This document shows positions 52,675 through 62,512 of a stretch of 64,000 nt of DNA, in pieces. The position numbers and the translations under genes were made by a program. Origin of the DNA: Kribbella jiaozuonensis (GTDB taxonomy: Bacteria > Actinomycetota > Actinomycetes > Propionibacteriales > Kribbellaceae). The notes under the pieces are model-generated. The model saw only the letters and a list, made by a program, of their open reading frames with translations, was not told the DNA's origin and ran no database searches. The stretch is taken from the NCBI RefSeq assembly GCF_005233875.1, contig NZ_SZPZ01000002.1, positions 186,001 through 250,000 on the forward strand, in the 5' to 3' direction. How positions within the stretch are numbered: position 1 is the first letter of the stretch; each line of letters starts with the position of its first letter.

Positions 52675-53816
52675 GTCCGGCAGGCCGGAGCGCCTGGCGA
52701 CGGGGTCTTGTAGATCGCGTGCGACAGGAAGGCGTTGAGGTAGCCGTTCGTGACCGTGAGGGCGTGGCGCGGGCCGACGGTGCCCAGCGGTAGGAACTTC
52801 CTGAGCGGGTAGGCCAGGTAGTAGACGCCGTAGTCGGTGAAGTTGAAGTGCCGGCTGCCGGGGATCGTCGCGCACCACGCCGCGCCATTGCTTGCTTTGA
52901 GCAACGACAGGGCGCGGTTGCGGTCGGTGTCGTTCTTGGCGTCCGGGCCGCACACGCTGGTGATGCACGAGTCGTCCGCGCCGAGCAGCATGATCGGTGC
53001 CTTGACGCCCTTCGTCACCACCTCGCCGAACTGGCTGCCGTCCAGGTCGACCGCGGCTGCGCAGCGTTGGTCCTGCCGACAGGCTTCGAGCGATGCCGCG
53101 CCGCCGAACGAGTGGCCGACGTACGACGGTCCGACCGCGGAGTCGACGGAGCCCGGGAGCTGTTTGGCGACCATGCCGGCGGCGAAGCGCGCGTCGGCCG
53201 ACCAGACCGTGACGAGGTGGTCGCCGACCTGTTGTGAACTCTCGGTGCTGTCACCGAGGTTCGGCGGGTTCGCTTCGGGTTTGCTCTCGACGGTCTTACC
53301 GCCGAGGACAGTGAGATTCGCGCTGTACGTCGGCGTGACGCCCGCGACGAGGTACCCGTGACTCGCGAGATCCTCTGCGAGAGCGGCGTACATCGGGGCG
53401 GACAGACCCATGCCCGGCATCAGGACGACGACCGGGAAGCGGCCGGGTGCGACGGCGACGCGATCGAGGGCACGGTCCTGGAGGGTGTCGAACGGTCCCT
53501 GGAAGACCGCGATCGGCGACTTGAGATGGAGGCCGCTCCACTCGCCCGGGGCGTACTGGACACGGCGGCCGGTGGTGTCTTTGGCGACCGGGTACCAGAG
53601 CCAGACGGCGAGCTTGCGGGGGCCGTCCGCGTATGGGTCGCGGCGCGGTGTGTCGGTCCACTCGAACGTCCGGCGGCCGACCTGATAGCTCCCGGTCGTT
53701 TCGGGTAGCGATACCGGTTCAGACCGCTGGATCAGCACCCACCCGATGTACCCGGCCCCACCGAGCAGGACGATCAGCAGCAGGATCACGATCCCGGTCC
53801 GCACCCGTCTGCGCAT
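52671..53816 (-). CDS. Membrane-anchored alpha/beta hydrolase, PAF-acetylhydrolase-like
   Basis: The 381-residue protein has an N-terminal membrane anchor (TGIVILLLIVLLGGAGYIGWVLI). The extracytoplasmic hydrolase domain has nucleophile Ser in YVGHSFGGAASLE, Asp in AAVDLDG and His in GSRHFNFTDYG. This motif set resembles platelet-activating-factor acetylhydrolase isoform II. It probably cleaves short-chain esters or oxidised lipids at the cell surface. Confidence 0.87.
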   Translation of the reverse strand: MRRRVRTGIVILLLIVLLGGAGYIGWVLIQRSEPVSLPETTGSYQVGRRTFEWTDTPRRDPYADGPRKLAVWLWYPVAKDTTGRRVQYAPGEWSGLHLKSPIAVFQGPFDTLQDRALDRVAVAPGRFPVVVLMPGMGLSAPMYAALAEDLASHGYLVAGVTPTYSANLTVLGGKTVESKPEANPPNLGDSTESSQQVGDHLVTVWSADARFAAGMVAKQLPGSVDSAVGPSYVGHSFGGAASLEACRQDQRCAAAVDLDGSQFGEVVTKGVKAPIMLLGADDSCITSVCGPDAKNDTDRNRALSLLKASNGAAWCATIPGSRHFNFTDYGVYYLAYPLRKFLPLGTVGPRHALTVTNGYLNAFLSHAIYKTPSPGAPACRT

Positions 53817-53847
53817 ACGCCCAGTTTCTCATCGCCTACGGGTCGAA

Positions 53848-53884
53848 CCGGGCTCCGACCCACGCACGCGTGGGCCGGAGCCGG
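53848..53884 (-). terminator. Terminator of the subtilase gene
   Basis: A long stem (GCTCCG-CCCACG paired with CGTGGG-CGGAGC, one mismatch, two further outer pairs beyond a bulge) lies 5 bases after the subtilase stop. Confidence 0.75.
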
Positions 53885-53889
53885 ATCGT

Positions 53890-56800
53890 TCAGCTGACCG
53901 ACTGGATGATCACGTCTCCCGAACCGATGAGGACGTTCGCATCCGTCCGGGCCTCCACGTTGCCGTAGAGGACCCGCCCTGCAGCGGGAGCCGCGGTCGG
54001 GGTCACTGTGGCCGGAACGGTCCACTGTGCTCCCGCGGCCCTTGGTGCGTTGGCATCGGCGACGGCGATCGAACCGTACGCCGCATTGATCAGTACATCG
54101 CGATAGTTGTACGTCGTCGTCCCAGACGGCACTGCGAACCCGTCGACGAGGATGACCCAGACGCCCACCGCGGGATTGTTGACGGTGAGCGCCTCCACCG
54201 CGGTACTGCCCGCGCTCTGTGCTGTCAGCACACAGGAGCCCGTCGAGCAGTTGTACGCGAACAGGTCGAGGTCGGCGTTGATGTCACTCGCGCCGCCGAT
54301 CGCCGCGCGGAGCGACGTCGTACCCGGCGTGACATTGACCTGGAACTGCTGCTGTGCGCCGTCGGCGATCGTCGGTGTCGCCAGCTTCGCACTACCGAGC
54401 GCAGTACCCACAGCCCTACCGGTGAACGGACCCTGCTGGTTCGTCAGCGTGTAGGAGCGGCTGATCGGCTGGCCGAGCGTGCCACTCGCGATGACGTCCG
54501 GGTTCGGCGAGACCGAGACACCGAGCAACGATGCCGACAGTGTGTACGGCGTGTTCAGCAGGTCCGACGTACGACGGGCCTCGACCGTGATCTCCCAGAC
54601 GCCCGGCTGCGGGTTGCTGACCGTACGGCTGAGCGGATCGCCGCCACACGTCCCGCCGGGGACCGGTGGGCTGTAGCAGTACAGGCTGTTGGTCTCAGCG
54701 GATTCGCTCGGTACGCCGTACGGGCTGAACCGGAGGAATCGCGCCTGGCCGGTGCCGGGTGTCGCGTCCGGACCCGACAGATCGACCTTGAACGCAGCCA
54801 CGCCCGCCGGGACCTGGAAGAAGTAGCTGGTCGTCTGGTTGCGGCCGATCTTGCCGCTGACCGTCTTCGACGGAGTTGCGGTCGTCAGGCCGTACGGCAC
54901 CACGATCGTGTTCAGGGTCTGGAACTCGATCCCTGGTGAACTGGTGTCGTCGAACTGCAGCAGCGCCGAGTGTGCGCCGACGGACTTGGCCTTGACCAGG
55001 ACCGGTAGCGACACGTCCGTGTTGAGCGGCAGCTTGACGTTGCCGGCGGTGACGAAGGTGCCGTCCCCGCTGAGCCACGACAGGTTGTACTTCACCGTGC
55101 CGGCCGGTCCCGACGTACGACGCAACGTGTACGTGCGGGTGTACTGGGTGCCGAGTACGACGCCCTCGCGGTCGTTGATGCCGGTGCCGATACCCGGCGT
55201 CTTGAGGAAGGCCGACAGCGCTGTGCTGACCGGGACCGCGGCGGTGATCGTGTCCGTCCGCGGGCTCTTCTTCAGCAGGTTCCAGGCGGAGTTGACGTTC
55301 GCGAGGCCGTTGCCCTGCTCATAGGCGCTGTAGTCGGTCAGGAACCGTGCCGACGAGAACAACGACTTGCGTAGCTGTGCGGGCGTGACCGAGATGCCGT
55401 TGGCCTGTGCGGCGCTGAGCAGCACGGCGGCTGCCCCGGCCATCTGTGGCGAGGCCATCGACGTGCCCTGGAACATGCCGTAGCCCGGTGGCAGCGTGTA
55501 GGTGCCGACGACCGGTTGTCCCGGTTGCCAGGTCGGGACGGCCGAGATTGCCGAACCAGGCGCGACGATCTCGGGCTTGAGAGCGCCGTCCTCGGCCGGA
55601 CCGCGGGACGAGAACGGGTGCAGGTTCTCGGCCGGGCCGGTCTTCGAGCCGTAGTTGGCCAGCCAGCTCGCGCTGGTGATGTACGAACCGACACTCACGA
55701 CCTTCGACGCCACGGCAGGGTCGCCGATCGTGTTCATACCCGGTCCGCTATTACCGGCGGAGAAGAACATCTGGACGCCGTACGTCTCGATCAGCGAGTT
55801 GTACAGGTCGGCGCGGGCGTTGTTGCCGTCGTTCAGCGCCGGGAGGCCGCCGATCGACATGTTGATCACGTTCACGTGTGCCTGGGTGACCGCGTAGATC
55901 ATGCCCTCGAGCAGCGCGTGGTTGGTGCAGCCGGCGATGAACAGACACACCCGGACCGAGACCAGCTTGGCGCCCGGTGCGGCACCGCTCATCTTTCCGC
56001 CGAGCAGCTTGTTACCGGCCACGATGCCCGCGACGTGCGAACCGTGCGCGCCGGAGACGATGCCGATGTTGACCGCGTTGTCGGCCGAATCGGTCTGGAC
56101 CACGAACGGCATCGACTCGTTGATCGCCGTCGCCGGGTTGTCCGTACCGAACGTCCCGATGTCCTTGTTGACCTTGTAGTCGGTCATCGGCTTTTCGTCG
56201 GCGAAGTTCTTGTTCTGGTTGGCGTCCACCCAGACCGTGTTCGTCACCTGGTCCCACGCGACACCGAACGTGCCCACCGAGCCCGCCGGGTTGCCGTCGC
56301 GGTTGACGTCGTTGCCGAGCTCGCCGCCCAGCCGCGGGTCGCGCTCGTTGAAGACACCGAACTTGACCGTGCCGGCGCCCGGGGGAGCGGTGTAGTCGGC
56401 CGGCAGCGCCCCGGTCATCTGGATCCAGGTCGGGTCGTTGTCGTTGTTGACGCCGTTGGTGAACGTCGGGTCGGTGTAGGTGACCCAGTCGACGATCTTC
56501 CGCTCACCGGTCGACGTCGTGTTCAGCGCCGGGTGGCTCAGGTCGACGCCGGTGTCGAGGATGCCGACCGTCGTACCGCGCCCGTCCCAGGTCGGGTGGG
56601 CGTTGACGAACTGGGCCGAGCCGATGTCACCCGTCGGCATGTACGGGTTGACCCGCGGAGTCGTTGCCTTCGGCGGCTGCTGCGGCGTCGGGTCGACGGT
56701 GCCCTCGGGGCGTGGATTCTCGAGCGGAATCACCTCGTCGACGTCGGCGGCCTTGACGCCCAGGACGTTCGCGACGTCCTCGGCCTTGTCGATGTTGATC

Positions 56801-57084
56801 TTGACGCGCAGGTAGCCGATCGAGTCGGTGCGCTTCTCGACGGTGCCGCCGAGCTTGGCGACCCGCTGCGCGACGTCGTTGCTCTGCCCCTTCTCGGCGG
56901 CGACCAGCAGCGTGACCGACTTCTGGCCCTTGGACCGTGCCTTCTGCAACAGTGCCTTGTCGCTGTAGCCGAGATCCTTCTTCGCCCTCGGCGGATCGGC
57001 GGCCGCCGGCGATACCCCGGCCATTGCCCCCACAAGGAGCGCGGCGAGCGCCACGACCCCAAACTTCCTGGTTCGAGACAGCAT
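53890..57084 (-). CDS. Secreted S8 subtilisin-family peptidase
   Basis: The 1064-residue protease has a Sec signal (residues 1-28) and an inhibitor-I9-like propeptide (about 40-125). The S8 catalytic domain contains Asp177 in GILDTGVDLSHP, His347 in GAHGSHVAGIVAG and Ser542 in FQGTSMASPQMAG. A large insert separates Asp and His, as in the tripeptidyl-peptidase-II/C5a-peptidase branch. About 450 C-terminal residues form several beta-sandwich domains, including a pre-peptidase-type DLDLFAYNC segment. It likely degrades extracellular protein. Confidence 0.94.
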   Translation of the reverse strand: MLSRTRKFGVVALAALLVGAMAGVSPAAADPPRAKKDLGYSDKALLQKARSKGQKSVTLLVAAEKGQSNDVAQRVAKLGGTVEKRTDSIGYLRVKINIDKAEDVANVLGVKAADVDEVIPLENPRPEGTVDPTPQQPPKATTPRVNPYMPTGDIGSAQFVNAHPTWDGRGTTVGILDTGVDLSHPALNTTSTGERKIVDWVTYTDPTFTNGVNNDNDPTWIQMTGALPADYTAPPGAGTVKFGVFNERDPRLGGELGNDVNRDGNPAGSVGTFGVAWDQVTNTVWVDANQNKNFADEKPMTDYKVNKDIGTFGTDNPATAINESMPFVVQTDSADNAVNIGIVSGAHGSHVAGIVAGNKLLGGKMSGAAPGAKLVSVRVCLFIAGCTNHALLEGMIYAVTQAHVNVINMSIGGLPALNDGNNARADLYNSLIETYGVQMFFSAGNSGPGMNTIGDPAVASKVVSVGSYITSASWLANYGSKTGPAENLHPFSSRGPAEDGALKPEIVAPGSAISAVPTWQPGQPVVGTYTLPPGYGMFQGTSMASPQMAGAAAVLLSAAQANGISVTPAQLRKSLFSSARFLTDYSAYEQGNGLANVNSAWNLLKKSPRTDTITAAVPVSTALSAFLKTPGIGTGINDREGVVLGTQYTRTYTLRRTSGPAGTVKYNLSWLSGDGTFVTAGNVKLPLNTDVSLPVLVKAKSVGAHSALLQFDDTSSPGIEFQTLNTIVVPYGLTTATPSKTVSGKIGRNQTTSYFFQVPAGVAAFKVDLSGPDATPGTGQARFLRFSPYGVPSESAETNSLYCYSPPVPGGTCGGDPLSRTVSNPQPGVWEITVEARRTSDLLNTPYTLSASLLGVSVSPNPDVIASGTLGQPISRSYTLTNQQGPFTGRAVGTALGSAKLATPTIADGAQQQFQVNVTPGTTSLRAAIGGASDINADLDLFAYNCSTGSCVLTAQSAGSTAVEALTVNNPAVGVWVILVDGFAVPSGTTTYNYRDVLINAAYGSIAVADANAPRAAGAQWTVPATVTPTAAPAAGRVLYGNVEARTDANVLIGSGDVIIQSVS

Positions 57085-57269
57085 TGTGCGAATCCCCTCC
57101 CGTGACCCCGTACCCCTGACTCGTTACAGTTCGTGACCCCCAGGAGGCACAGTCGCACCAAATCCCGTTCAGGGCCAGACCTCGACCTGCAGAAAAACCC
57201 TTGCCTTGGGATGTCGAACCAGCGGATCCGGCTCCGACGTAGCCGGAGAATCTTTCTGGAGGAGGATGT

Positions 57270-58001
57270 ATGAACCTGCCTGAGGTCGTGTCCCGGGACG
57301 AGTGGCTGGCGGCGCGGGAAGCGCTGCTGGCGGAGGAGAAGGCGTTCACCAAGCAGCGTGACGCCTTGAACACCCGGCGGCGGGAGCTGCCCATGGTGCT
57401 GGTCGACAAGCCGTACGCGTTCACCGGCGAATCCGGGCCCGCGGAGCTGCTCGACCTGTTCGAGGGCCGGAACCAGCTGGTCGTGTACCACTTCATGTAT
57501 CCGCCGGACTGGGACGCCGGCTGCCCGAACTGCACCGGCTTCGTGGACGAGATCGGCTCTCTGGAGTATCTGCACGGCGCGAACACGACGTTCGCGCTGG
57601 TGTCGCGTGCGCCTTACGAGAAGCTGGCGGCGTACAAGGCCGAGCGCGGGTGGGGGTTCCCGTGGTACTCGTCGTACGGGAGCGACTTCAACTACGACTA
57701 CAACGTGACGCTGGACGAGTCCGTCGTACCGTTCGTCTACAACTACCGGACCAAGGCGGACTGGGACCTCCGCCCCGGCAACGACTTCATCCAGCAGGAC
57801 CAGCCGTTCGACCTGCACGGGATGAGCTGCTTCCTGCGCGTGGGCGACGCGATCCACCACACGTACTCGACGTACGGCCGCGGCCCCGACTCCATGACCT
57901 TCACGCCCACGGCGCTCGACCTGACCGCGCTGGGCCGCCAGGAGCCGTGGGAGAAGCCGGCCGGCCGGAGCGTCGTGTCCGAGGACGACCACTGCCACTG
58001 A
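57270..58001 (+). CDS. DUF899 thioredoxin-fold protein
   Basis: The 243-residue protein matches the DUF899 family: VSRDEWLAAREALLAEEKAFTKQRDALN, then YHFMYPPDWDAGCPNCTGFVDE with a CPNC pair in thioredoxin-like position, and FLRVGDAIHHTYSTYGRG. A redox role is possible from the CxxC pair but unproven. ATG 57270 follows GGAGGAGG. It lies just upstream of the oppositely oriented RNase P RNA gene. Confidence 0.88.
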   Translation: MNLPEVVSRDEWLAAREALLAEEKAFTKQRDALNTRRRELPMVLVDKPYAFTGESGPAELLDLFEGRNQLVVYHFMYPPDWDAGCPNCTGFVDEIGSLEYLHGANTTFALVSRAPYEKLAAYKAERGWGFPWYSSYGSDFNYDYNVTLDESVVPFVYNYRTKADWDLRPGNDFIQQDQPFDLHGMSCFLRVGDAIHHTYSTYGRGPDSMTFTPTALDLTALGRQEPWEKPAGRSVVSEDDHCH

Positions 58002-58019
58002 GCCGGTCGGGTGAGGAGT

Positions 58020-58420
58020 GGAACGGGTCGGTCTGTAAGCCGGATTCTGTGGTGGCGATCATCCATCTACGGTGACCGTTGCCGGGCACCTCCAGCGGCC
58101 TACCCGCGAGCTCGGGCGGGCAGCCCTCGGACGCTCGCGCGGACGGTGGTTGCCCACCGCCCTTCTTGGCCTTGCTCCACGTGGGGTTTACCGAGCCTCC
58201 ACAGTCACCTGTGGAGCTGGTGGTCTCTTACACCACCGTTTCACCCTCACCCGCACTCCCATGAACCACGGGGTTCATCGGAGCCGCTGGCGGTCTGTTC
58301 TCTGTGGCACTGTCCCGCGGGTTACCCCGGGTGGGCGTTACCCACCACGCTGCCCTGTGGAGTCCGGACTTTCCTCGGCGCCCTGTGACAGGCGACGCGA
58401 TCGCCCGACCGACCCGTTCC
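58020..58420 (-). ncRNA. rnpB: RNase P RNA
   Basis: Read on the minus strand, the region begins GGAACGGGTCGGTCGGGCGA, contains GAGGAAAGTCCGGACTCCAC (the universal CR I region) and CAGGGTGAAACGGTGG, and ends with ACAGAATCCGGCTTACAGAC before a 3' segment complementary to the 5' end. This is an ancestral (A-type) bacterial RNase P RNA, which matures tRNA 5' ends. The boundaries are set by the terminal pairing and are approximate. Confidence 0.95.
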
Positions 58421-58426
58421 TTGCTC

Positions 58427-58795
58427 TCAGGATACGGCCTCCGCGGACACCTCCGGCCACAGGCCGTCGGCACCACGCCGGTACGGGCGTACGTCGACCA
58501 CCGCATCCAGGTTCAACGGGCCGTAGATGTGCGGGAAACTCATCCCGGCCCCGTCCAGGTCCTCGTCGCACAGCGCGGACACCAGCCGGCCGGTGTCGAT
58601 GACGAGCAGGCAGAGCGGCTGGTCCACGTCGTCGTACGCGAAGTTGGCCACCATCGCGACCTGTTCGGGCCGGGATGCGTGGATGAACGTGGCGCCGTCG
58701 TCGAGGCTCTTGCCGCGGGTCGACCACCGGTAGCTCCCGGCCTCGCGCGCAGCCTCCCACTGGTCCACGAACGCGATGTGCAGAATCGTCGCCAT
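58427..58795 (-). CDS. DUF952 family protein
   Basis: The 122-residue protein matches DUF952 (ILHIAFVDQWEAAREAGSYR, then FIHASRPEQVAMVANFAYDD and PHIYGPLNLDAVV). The function is unknown; the fold is predicted to relate to small ADP-ribosyl-type domains. It is transcribed toward rnpB on the same strand. Confidence 0.88.
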   Translation of the reverse strand: MATILHIAFVDQWEAAREAGSYRWSTRGKSLDDGATFIHASRPEQVAMVANFAYDDVDQPLCLLVIDTGRLVSALCDEDLDGAGMSFPHIYGPLNLDAVVDVRPYRRGADGLWPEVSAEAVS

Positions 58796-58839
58796 AAACC
58801 CAACGCTAGCGGCTGCGACTGTGGATTAGGGTGCTCGAC

Positions 58840-60321
58840 ATGGCTGACGAGGAGCAGACGGAAACCAAGTCCGATACCGAGACCAAGCCTGCGAAGCCGG
58901 TCGACGACCTGGTGACGTCGCAGCACACGGTGACGGTCGACGGGCAGGAGTTGCGGTACACCGCGACGACCGGGCGGATCGTGCTCCGCGAGGAGGTGTA
59001 CACCGACGGCAAGTTCGAGGGGCTGAAGCCGAAGGCCGAGGTGTTCCTCACGGCGTACACGCTGGACGACGCCGACGCCGCGGATCGTCCGGTGACGTTC
59101 GCGTTCAACGGCGGGCCGGGTTCGTCGAGTATCTGGCTGCACCTCGGGCTGCTCGGGCCGCGGCGCGTGGTGTCGGGTGACGTGGGTGAGCTCGCGCCCC
59201 CGCCGTACTCGATCGTCGACAACGAGGAGACGCTGCTCAAGTACAGCGATGTCGTGTTCATCGACCCGGTGTCGACGGGGTTCTCGCGGGCGGTCGAGGG
59301 GGAGAAGCCGGGGGACTACCACGGGTTCACCCGCGATCTGGAGTCGGTCGGCGAGGTGATCCGGCTGTGGACGTCGCGGAACGGGCGGTGGATGTCGCCG
59401 AAGTTCCTGGCGGGGGAGTCGTACGGTACGACGCGCGCGGCCGGGCTGGCCGCGCATCTGCAGCAGCGGTACGGGATGTATCTGAACGGGGTCATGTTGA
59501 TCTCGGTCGTGCTGGAGTTCGGGACGCTCGACTTCACGCCGGGGAACGATCTGCCGTACACGCTGTTCCTCCCGACGTACGCCGCGATCGCGCACTACCA
59601 CGGTCTCGTACCGGACCAGACGCTCGAGGAACTGCTCGCCGACGCGGAACGGTTCGCGGCCGGGCGGTACCCGAATGCGCTTGCCCAGGGCAACCGGATC
59701 CCGGCGGACTACCGCGCCGAGGTCGTCACCAGACTGGCGGCGCTGACCGGCCTCAGCGAGGACTACATCGATCGCGTCAACCTGCGCATCGAGCACATGC
59801 GCTTCTTCGGCGAACTCCTACGCTCCCGCAGGCAAACGGTCGGCCGCATCGACGGCCGCTTCACCGGCTGGAACGCGGACTACGGCTCCGAGACGCCCGA
59901 GCGCGACCCGTCCATGAACGCGATCACCGGCCCGTACGCCGCCGCCCTGAACCACTACGTCCGCGTCGAACTCGGCTACGAGAACGATCTCCCGTACGAG
60001 GTCCTCAACATGGACGCCGCCAAGAACTGGTCCTTCAAAGAATTCGAAGGACAGCAGATCATGGTCGCCGACAAACTCGCCGAGGCCATGCGAGTCAACC
60101 CCCACCTCAAGGTCTACGTAGCCTCCGGCCACTACGACGGCGCCACCCCGTACTTCGCCACCGAACACACTCTCGCCCGCCTACAGATCCCCGCCGACCT
60201 GACCCCCAACATCGAAACCAAGTACTACCCAGCCGGCCACATGATGTACATCCACGAAGACTCCCGCATCCAACAATCCGCCGACCTAGGCACCTTCATC
60301 GGCGACGCCTCCAACCGATGA
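58840..60321 (+). CDS. Peptidase family S10 (serine carboxypeptidase)
   Basis: The 493-residue protein has the S10 signatures AFNGGPGSSSIWLHLG, nucleophile Ser in LAGESYGTTRAAG, Asp in ASGHYDGATP and His in PAGHMMYIHED. S10 enzymes release C-terminal residues at acid pH. No signal peptide is visible; the N-terminus is acidic and hydrophilic. ATG 58840 is preferred over GTG 58831 for spacing from AGGG. Its stop overlaps the next gene as ATGA. Confidence 0.9.
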   Translation: MADEEQTETKSDTETKPAKPVDDLVTSQHTVTVDGQELRYTATTGRIVLREEVYTDGKFEGLKPKAEVFLTAYTLDDADAADRPVTFAFNGGPGSSSIWLHLGLLGPRRVVSGDVGELAPPPYSIVDNEETLLKYSDVVFIDPVSTGFSRAVEGEKPGDYHGFTRDLESVGEVIRLWTSRNGRWMSPKFLAGESYGTTRAAGLAAHLQQRYGMYLNGVMLISVVLEFGTLDFTPGNDLPYTLFLPTYAAIAHYHGLVPDQTLEELLADAERFAAGRYPNALAQGNRIPADYRAEVVTRLAALTGLSEDYIDRVNLRIEHMRFFGELLRSRRQTVGRIDGRFTGWNADYGSETPERDPSMNAITGPYAAALNHYVRVELGYENDLPYEVLNMDAAKNWSFKEFEGQQIMVADKLAEAMRVNPHLKVYVASGHYDGATPYFATEHTLARLQIPADLTPNIETKYYPAGHMMYIHEDSRIQQSADLGTFIGDASNR

Positions 60322-60785
60322 TTCTGATCCGCCACCCCGGCGCGCCGCAGCCGACCGCCGTACCTGGCGTCGTACTGCGCCCGCCGTCGGTGGCGGACAC
60401 GGTCGAACTCGGCCACCTGTACTTCGCCTCCTACGACCCCGGCATCGCCGCCGAATCCGAACAGGCCGCCCTGGAAGACATCAACCTCACGTTCGAAGGC
60501 GGCTACGGCGTACTCTCTCCAACCCTCAGCCGCCTGGCCTGGGCCGGCGATCAGTTGGTAGGCGCCCTTCTCACGGTCGAACGCGCCCCCTGGCCCGACA
60601 CCCCCGACTGCCCGTTCATCATCGAACTCTTCACCGCCCCCTCCCACCGCCGCCTCGGCATCGCCAGACTCCTCCTCAACCACTGCGCAGATGCGACGGT
60701 CGCCCTACGCGTGGAGGACAACAACCTGCCGGCACTCACCCTCTACCGCAGCGCCGGCTTCCGAAGTGTTGCTGATGGCAACTGA
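60318..60785 (+). CDS. GNAT-family N-acetyltransferase
   Basis: The 155-residue protein has the GNAT acetyl-CoA loop (FTAPSHRRLGIARLLL) and the ALRVEDNNLPALTLYRSAGF strand and helix. The substrate is unknown. It is translationally coupled to the S10 peptidase gene. Confidence 0.87.
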   Translation: MILIRHPGAPQPTAVPGVVLRPPSVADTVELGHLYFASYDPGIAAESEQAALEDINLTFEGGYGVLSPTLSRLAWAGDQLVGALLTVERAPWPDTPDCPFIIELFTAPSHRRLGIARLLLNHCADATVALRVEDNNLPALTLYRSAGFRSVADGN

Positions 60786-60786
60786 G

Positions 60787-61266
60787 TTAGCCGCCTTGGC
60801 CTAGCATCGCCGCGCAGGCGACGAGTGCGGTCGCTGTCATCAGGGTGGCGACGAGGTATGCAAGCACGGTCGCCGAGAGTGCCAGTGCGCGGCCGTGGGG
60901 TTGGCCGTGTGCGTCGCGGAGTCCGGTGCGTGCACAGCGCACCGCCGCGGCGCTGACCAGTACTGCGGGAACGACCTCGAGTACGAGGCCCCATGCGTCG
61001 AACGACGGATCCGTGTAGGCCAGCGCGAACATCGCGTCGGCGCCGGCCCACAGGACCAGCGGCGTGAGTAGCGCGAGCACAATCGCCGAGACGGCGGCTG
61101 CTCGTGACCAGCGGTGCCGACCATCGGTTGAGCGCATCGAGAGGCTGCTGCGTAGGCGGCTGGCCGCGACCCATGCCGCGACACCAACTGCGACCAACGC
61201 GAGGAACGAGAACAGAGCTGCGTTGTCCCGCTGATACGACTCCGGCATCGGCCGCGATTCGTCCAC
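60787..61266 (-). CDS. Four-helix membrane protein of unknown function
   Basis: The 159-residue protein has about four hydrophobic segments (FSFLALVAVGVAAWVAA, AAVSAIVLALLTPLVLWAGA, LVLEVVPAVLVSAAAV, ALALSATVLAYLVATLMTATALVA). I recognise no family. GTG 61266 is the longest start; ATG 61248 is an alternative. Confidence 0.65.
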   Translation of the reverse strand: MDESRPMPESYQRDNAALFSFLALVAVGVAAWVAASRLRSSLSMRSTDGRHRWSRAAAVSAIVLALLTPLVLWAGADAMFALAYTDPSFDAWGLVLEVVPAVLVSAAAVRCARTGLRDAHGQPHGRALALSATVLAYLVATLMTATALVACAAMLGQGG

Positions 61267-61328
61267 GGACGTGCAGGCTGCGCCGAGCAGCCCACCTGTA
61301 CAGCCTCAGCCCGGGTACTGCGTGATGT

Positions 61329-62177
61329 TCACGGGAGGGTTAGTACTTCGGCGCCGGTGTCGGTGACTACCAGTGTGTGTTCGAACTGGGCGGTGCGTGA
61401 CTTGTCCTTGGTGGTGGCGGTCCAGCCGTCTTCCCAGAGGTCGTACTCGTACGTGCCGAGGGTCAGCATCGGCTCGATCGTGAAGGTCATGCCGGGCTCG
61501 ATGACGTCGTCGAAGCGTTCGTCGTCGTAGTGGGGGATGATCAGGCCGGAGTGGAACGACGTCGAGATCCCGTGGCCGGTGAAGTCGCGGACGACGCCGT
61601 ACCCGAACCGCTTGGCATACGACTCGATCACGCGACCGATGATGCTCACCTGCCGACCGGGCTTGACCGCCTTGATGCCGCGGTTCAGCGCCTCGAGCGT
61701 GCGCTCGACCAGCAGCCGGCTCTCCTCGTCGACATCGCCGACCAGGAACGTCGCGTTGGTGTCACCGTGCACCCCGTCGAGGAACGCGGTGATGTCGACG
61801 TTGACGATGTCGCCGTTCTCCAACGGACGGTCGTCCGGGATGCCGTGGCAGATCACCTCGTTGACCGACGTGCAGAGCGACTTCGGATAACCCCGGTAGC
61901 CCAGCGTCGACGGATACGCGTTCCGCTCGATCAGGTACTCGTGGCCGACCGCGTCCAGCTCGTCCGTCGTCACACCCGGCTTCGCCGCCGCACCGACCGC
62001 CTGCAACGCCTGCGCAGCCAGCTTGCTCGCGACCCGCATCTTCTCGATCAGCTCGGGCGACGTCACGTACGAACCGTCGAACGGCGTCGGCGCCGGCTTG
62101 TCGACGTACTCCGGGCGCGGGATGGAGGCGGGGACGGCGCGGCGCGGCGAGATGTGGCCGGGAGTGAGGATCGACAT
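61329..62177 (-). CDS. map: Methionine aminopeptidase, type I
   Basis: The 282-residue enzyme removes N-terminal Met from nascent proteins. The five metal ligands appear in [17 protein letters not shown] (two Asp), [11 protein letters not shown] (His), TIEPML (Glu) and FEHTLVV (Glu). The N-terminal extension of about 40 residues with a PxxP-like stretch is typical of the longer actinobacterial MetAP1. It is divergent from the small SPOR-like gene. Confidence 0.95.
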   Translation of the reverse strand: MSILTPGHISPRRAVPASIPRPEYVDKPAPTPFDGSYVTSPELIEKMRVASKLAAQALQAVGAAAKPGVTTDELDAVGHEYLIERNAYPSTLGYRGYPKSLCTSVNEVICHGIPDDRPLENGDIVNVDITAFLDGVHGDTNATFLVGDVDEESRLLVERTLEALNRGIKAVKPGRQVSIIGRVIESYAKRFGYGVVRDFTGHGISTSFHSGLIIPHYDDERFDDVIEPGMTFTIEPMLTLGTYEYDLWEDGWTATTKDKSRTAQFEHTLVVTDTGAEVLTLP

Positions 62178-62230
62178 GGTGAGATCATTCTATTCAGCTG
62201 CGACAAGACTCCCAGGAGGTGGTCATCCAG

Positions 62231-62419
62231 ATGAGCGACGATCACAGCAACGAGTGGTACTACAACACCAAGACCGGCAAGGTCGAGCCGTACTCCGGTG
62301 CGAAGTCGGGCGACCGGCTGGGCCCGTACAGCTCCCCGGAGGAAGCCGCCCGCGCACTCGAGAAGGTCCAGGAACGCAACGAGGCCTGGGAGAACGACCC
62401 GAAGTGGGAGGACGACTGA
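62231..62419 (+). CDS. Small SPOR-like protein
   Basis: The 62-residue hydrophilic protein (NEWYYNTKTGKVEP, then DRLGPYSSPEEAARALEKVQERNEAW) matches short actinobacterial proteins annotated as SPOR-domain. AGGAGG lies 12 bases before ATG 62231, a little far, but a GTG at 62219 would abut it. The function is unknown. A strong terminator follows. Confidence 0.82.
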   Translation: MSDDHSNEWYYNTKTGKVEPYSGAKSGDRLGPYSSPEEAARALEKVQERNEAWENDPKWEDD

Positions 62420-62441
62420 GCGGTCGTCCCGACCACATGCC

Positions 62442-62473
62442 GAGGGGCACCACCGGTTCCGGTGGTGCCCCTC
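62442..62473. terminator. Bidirectional terminator
   Basis: A 15-bp perfect stem (GAGGGGCACCACCGG and its complement) with a TT apex lies between convergent genes. Its outer nine bases, GAGGGGCAC, are the same as in the terminator at 10392. Confidence 0.85.
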
Positions 62474-62512
62474 AGGTTTGTTGCGGACGTCGCGCGAATG
62501 CGGACGACCGGA

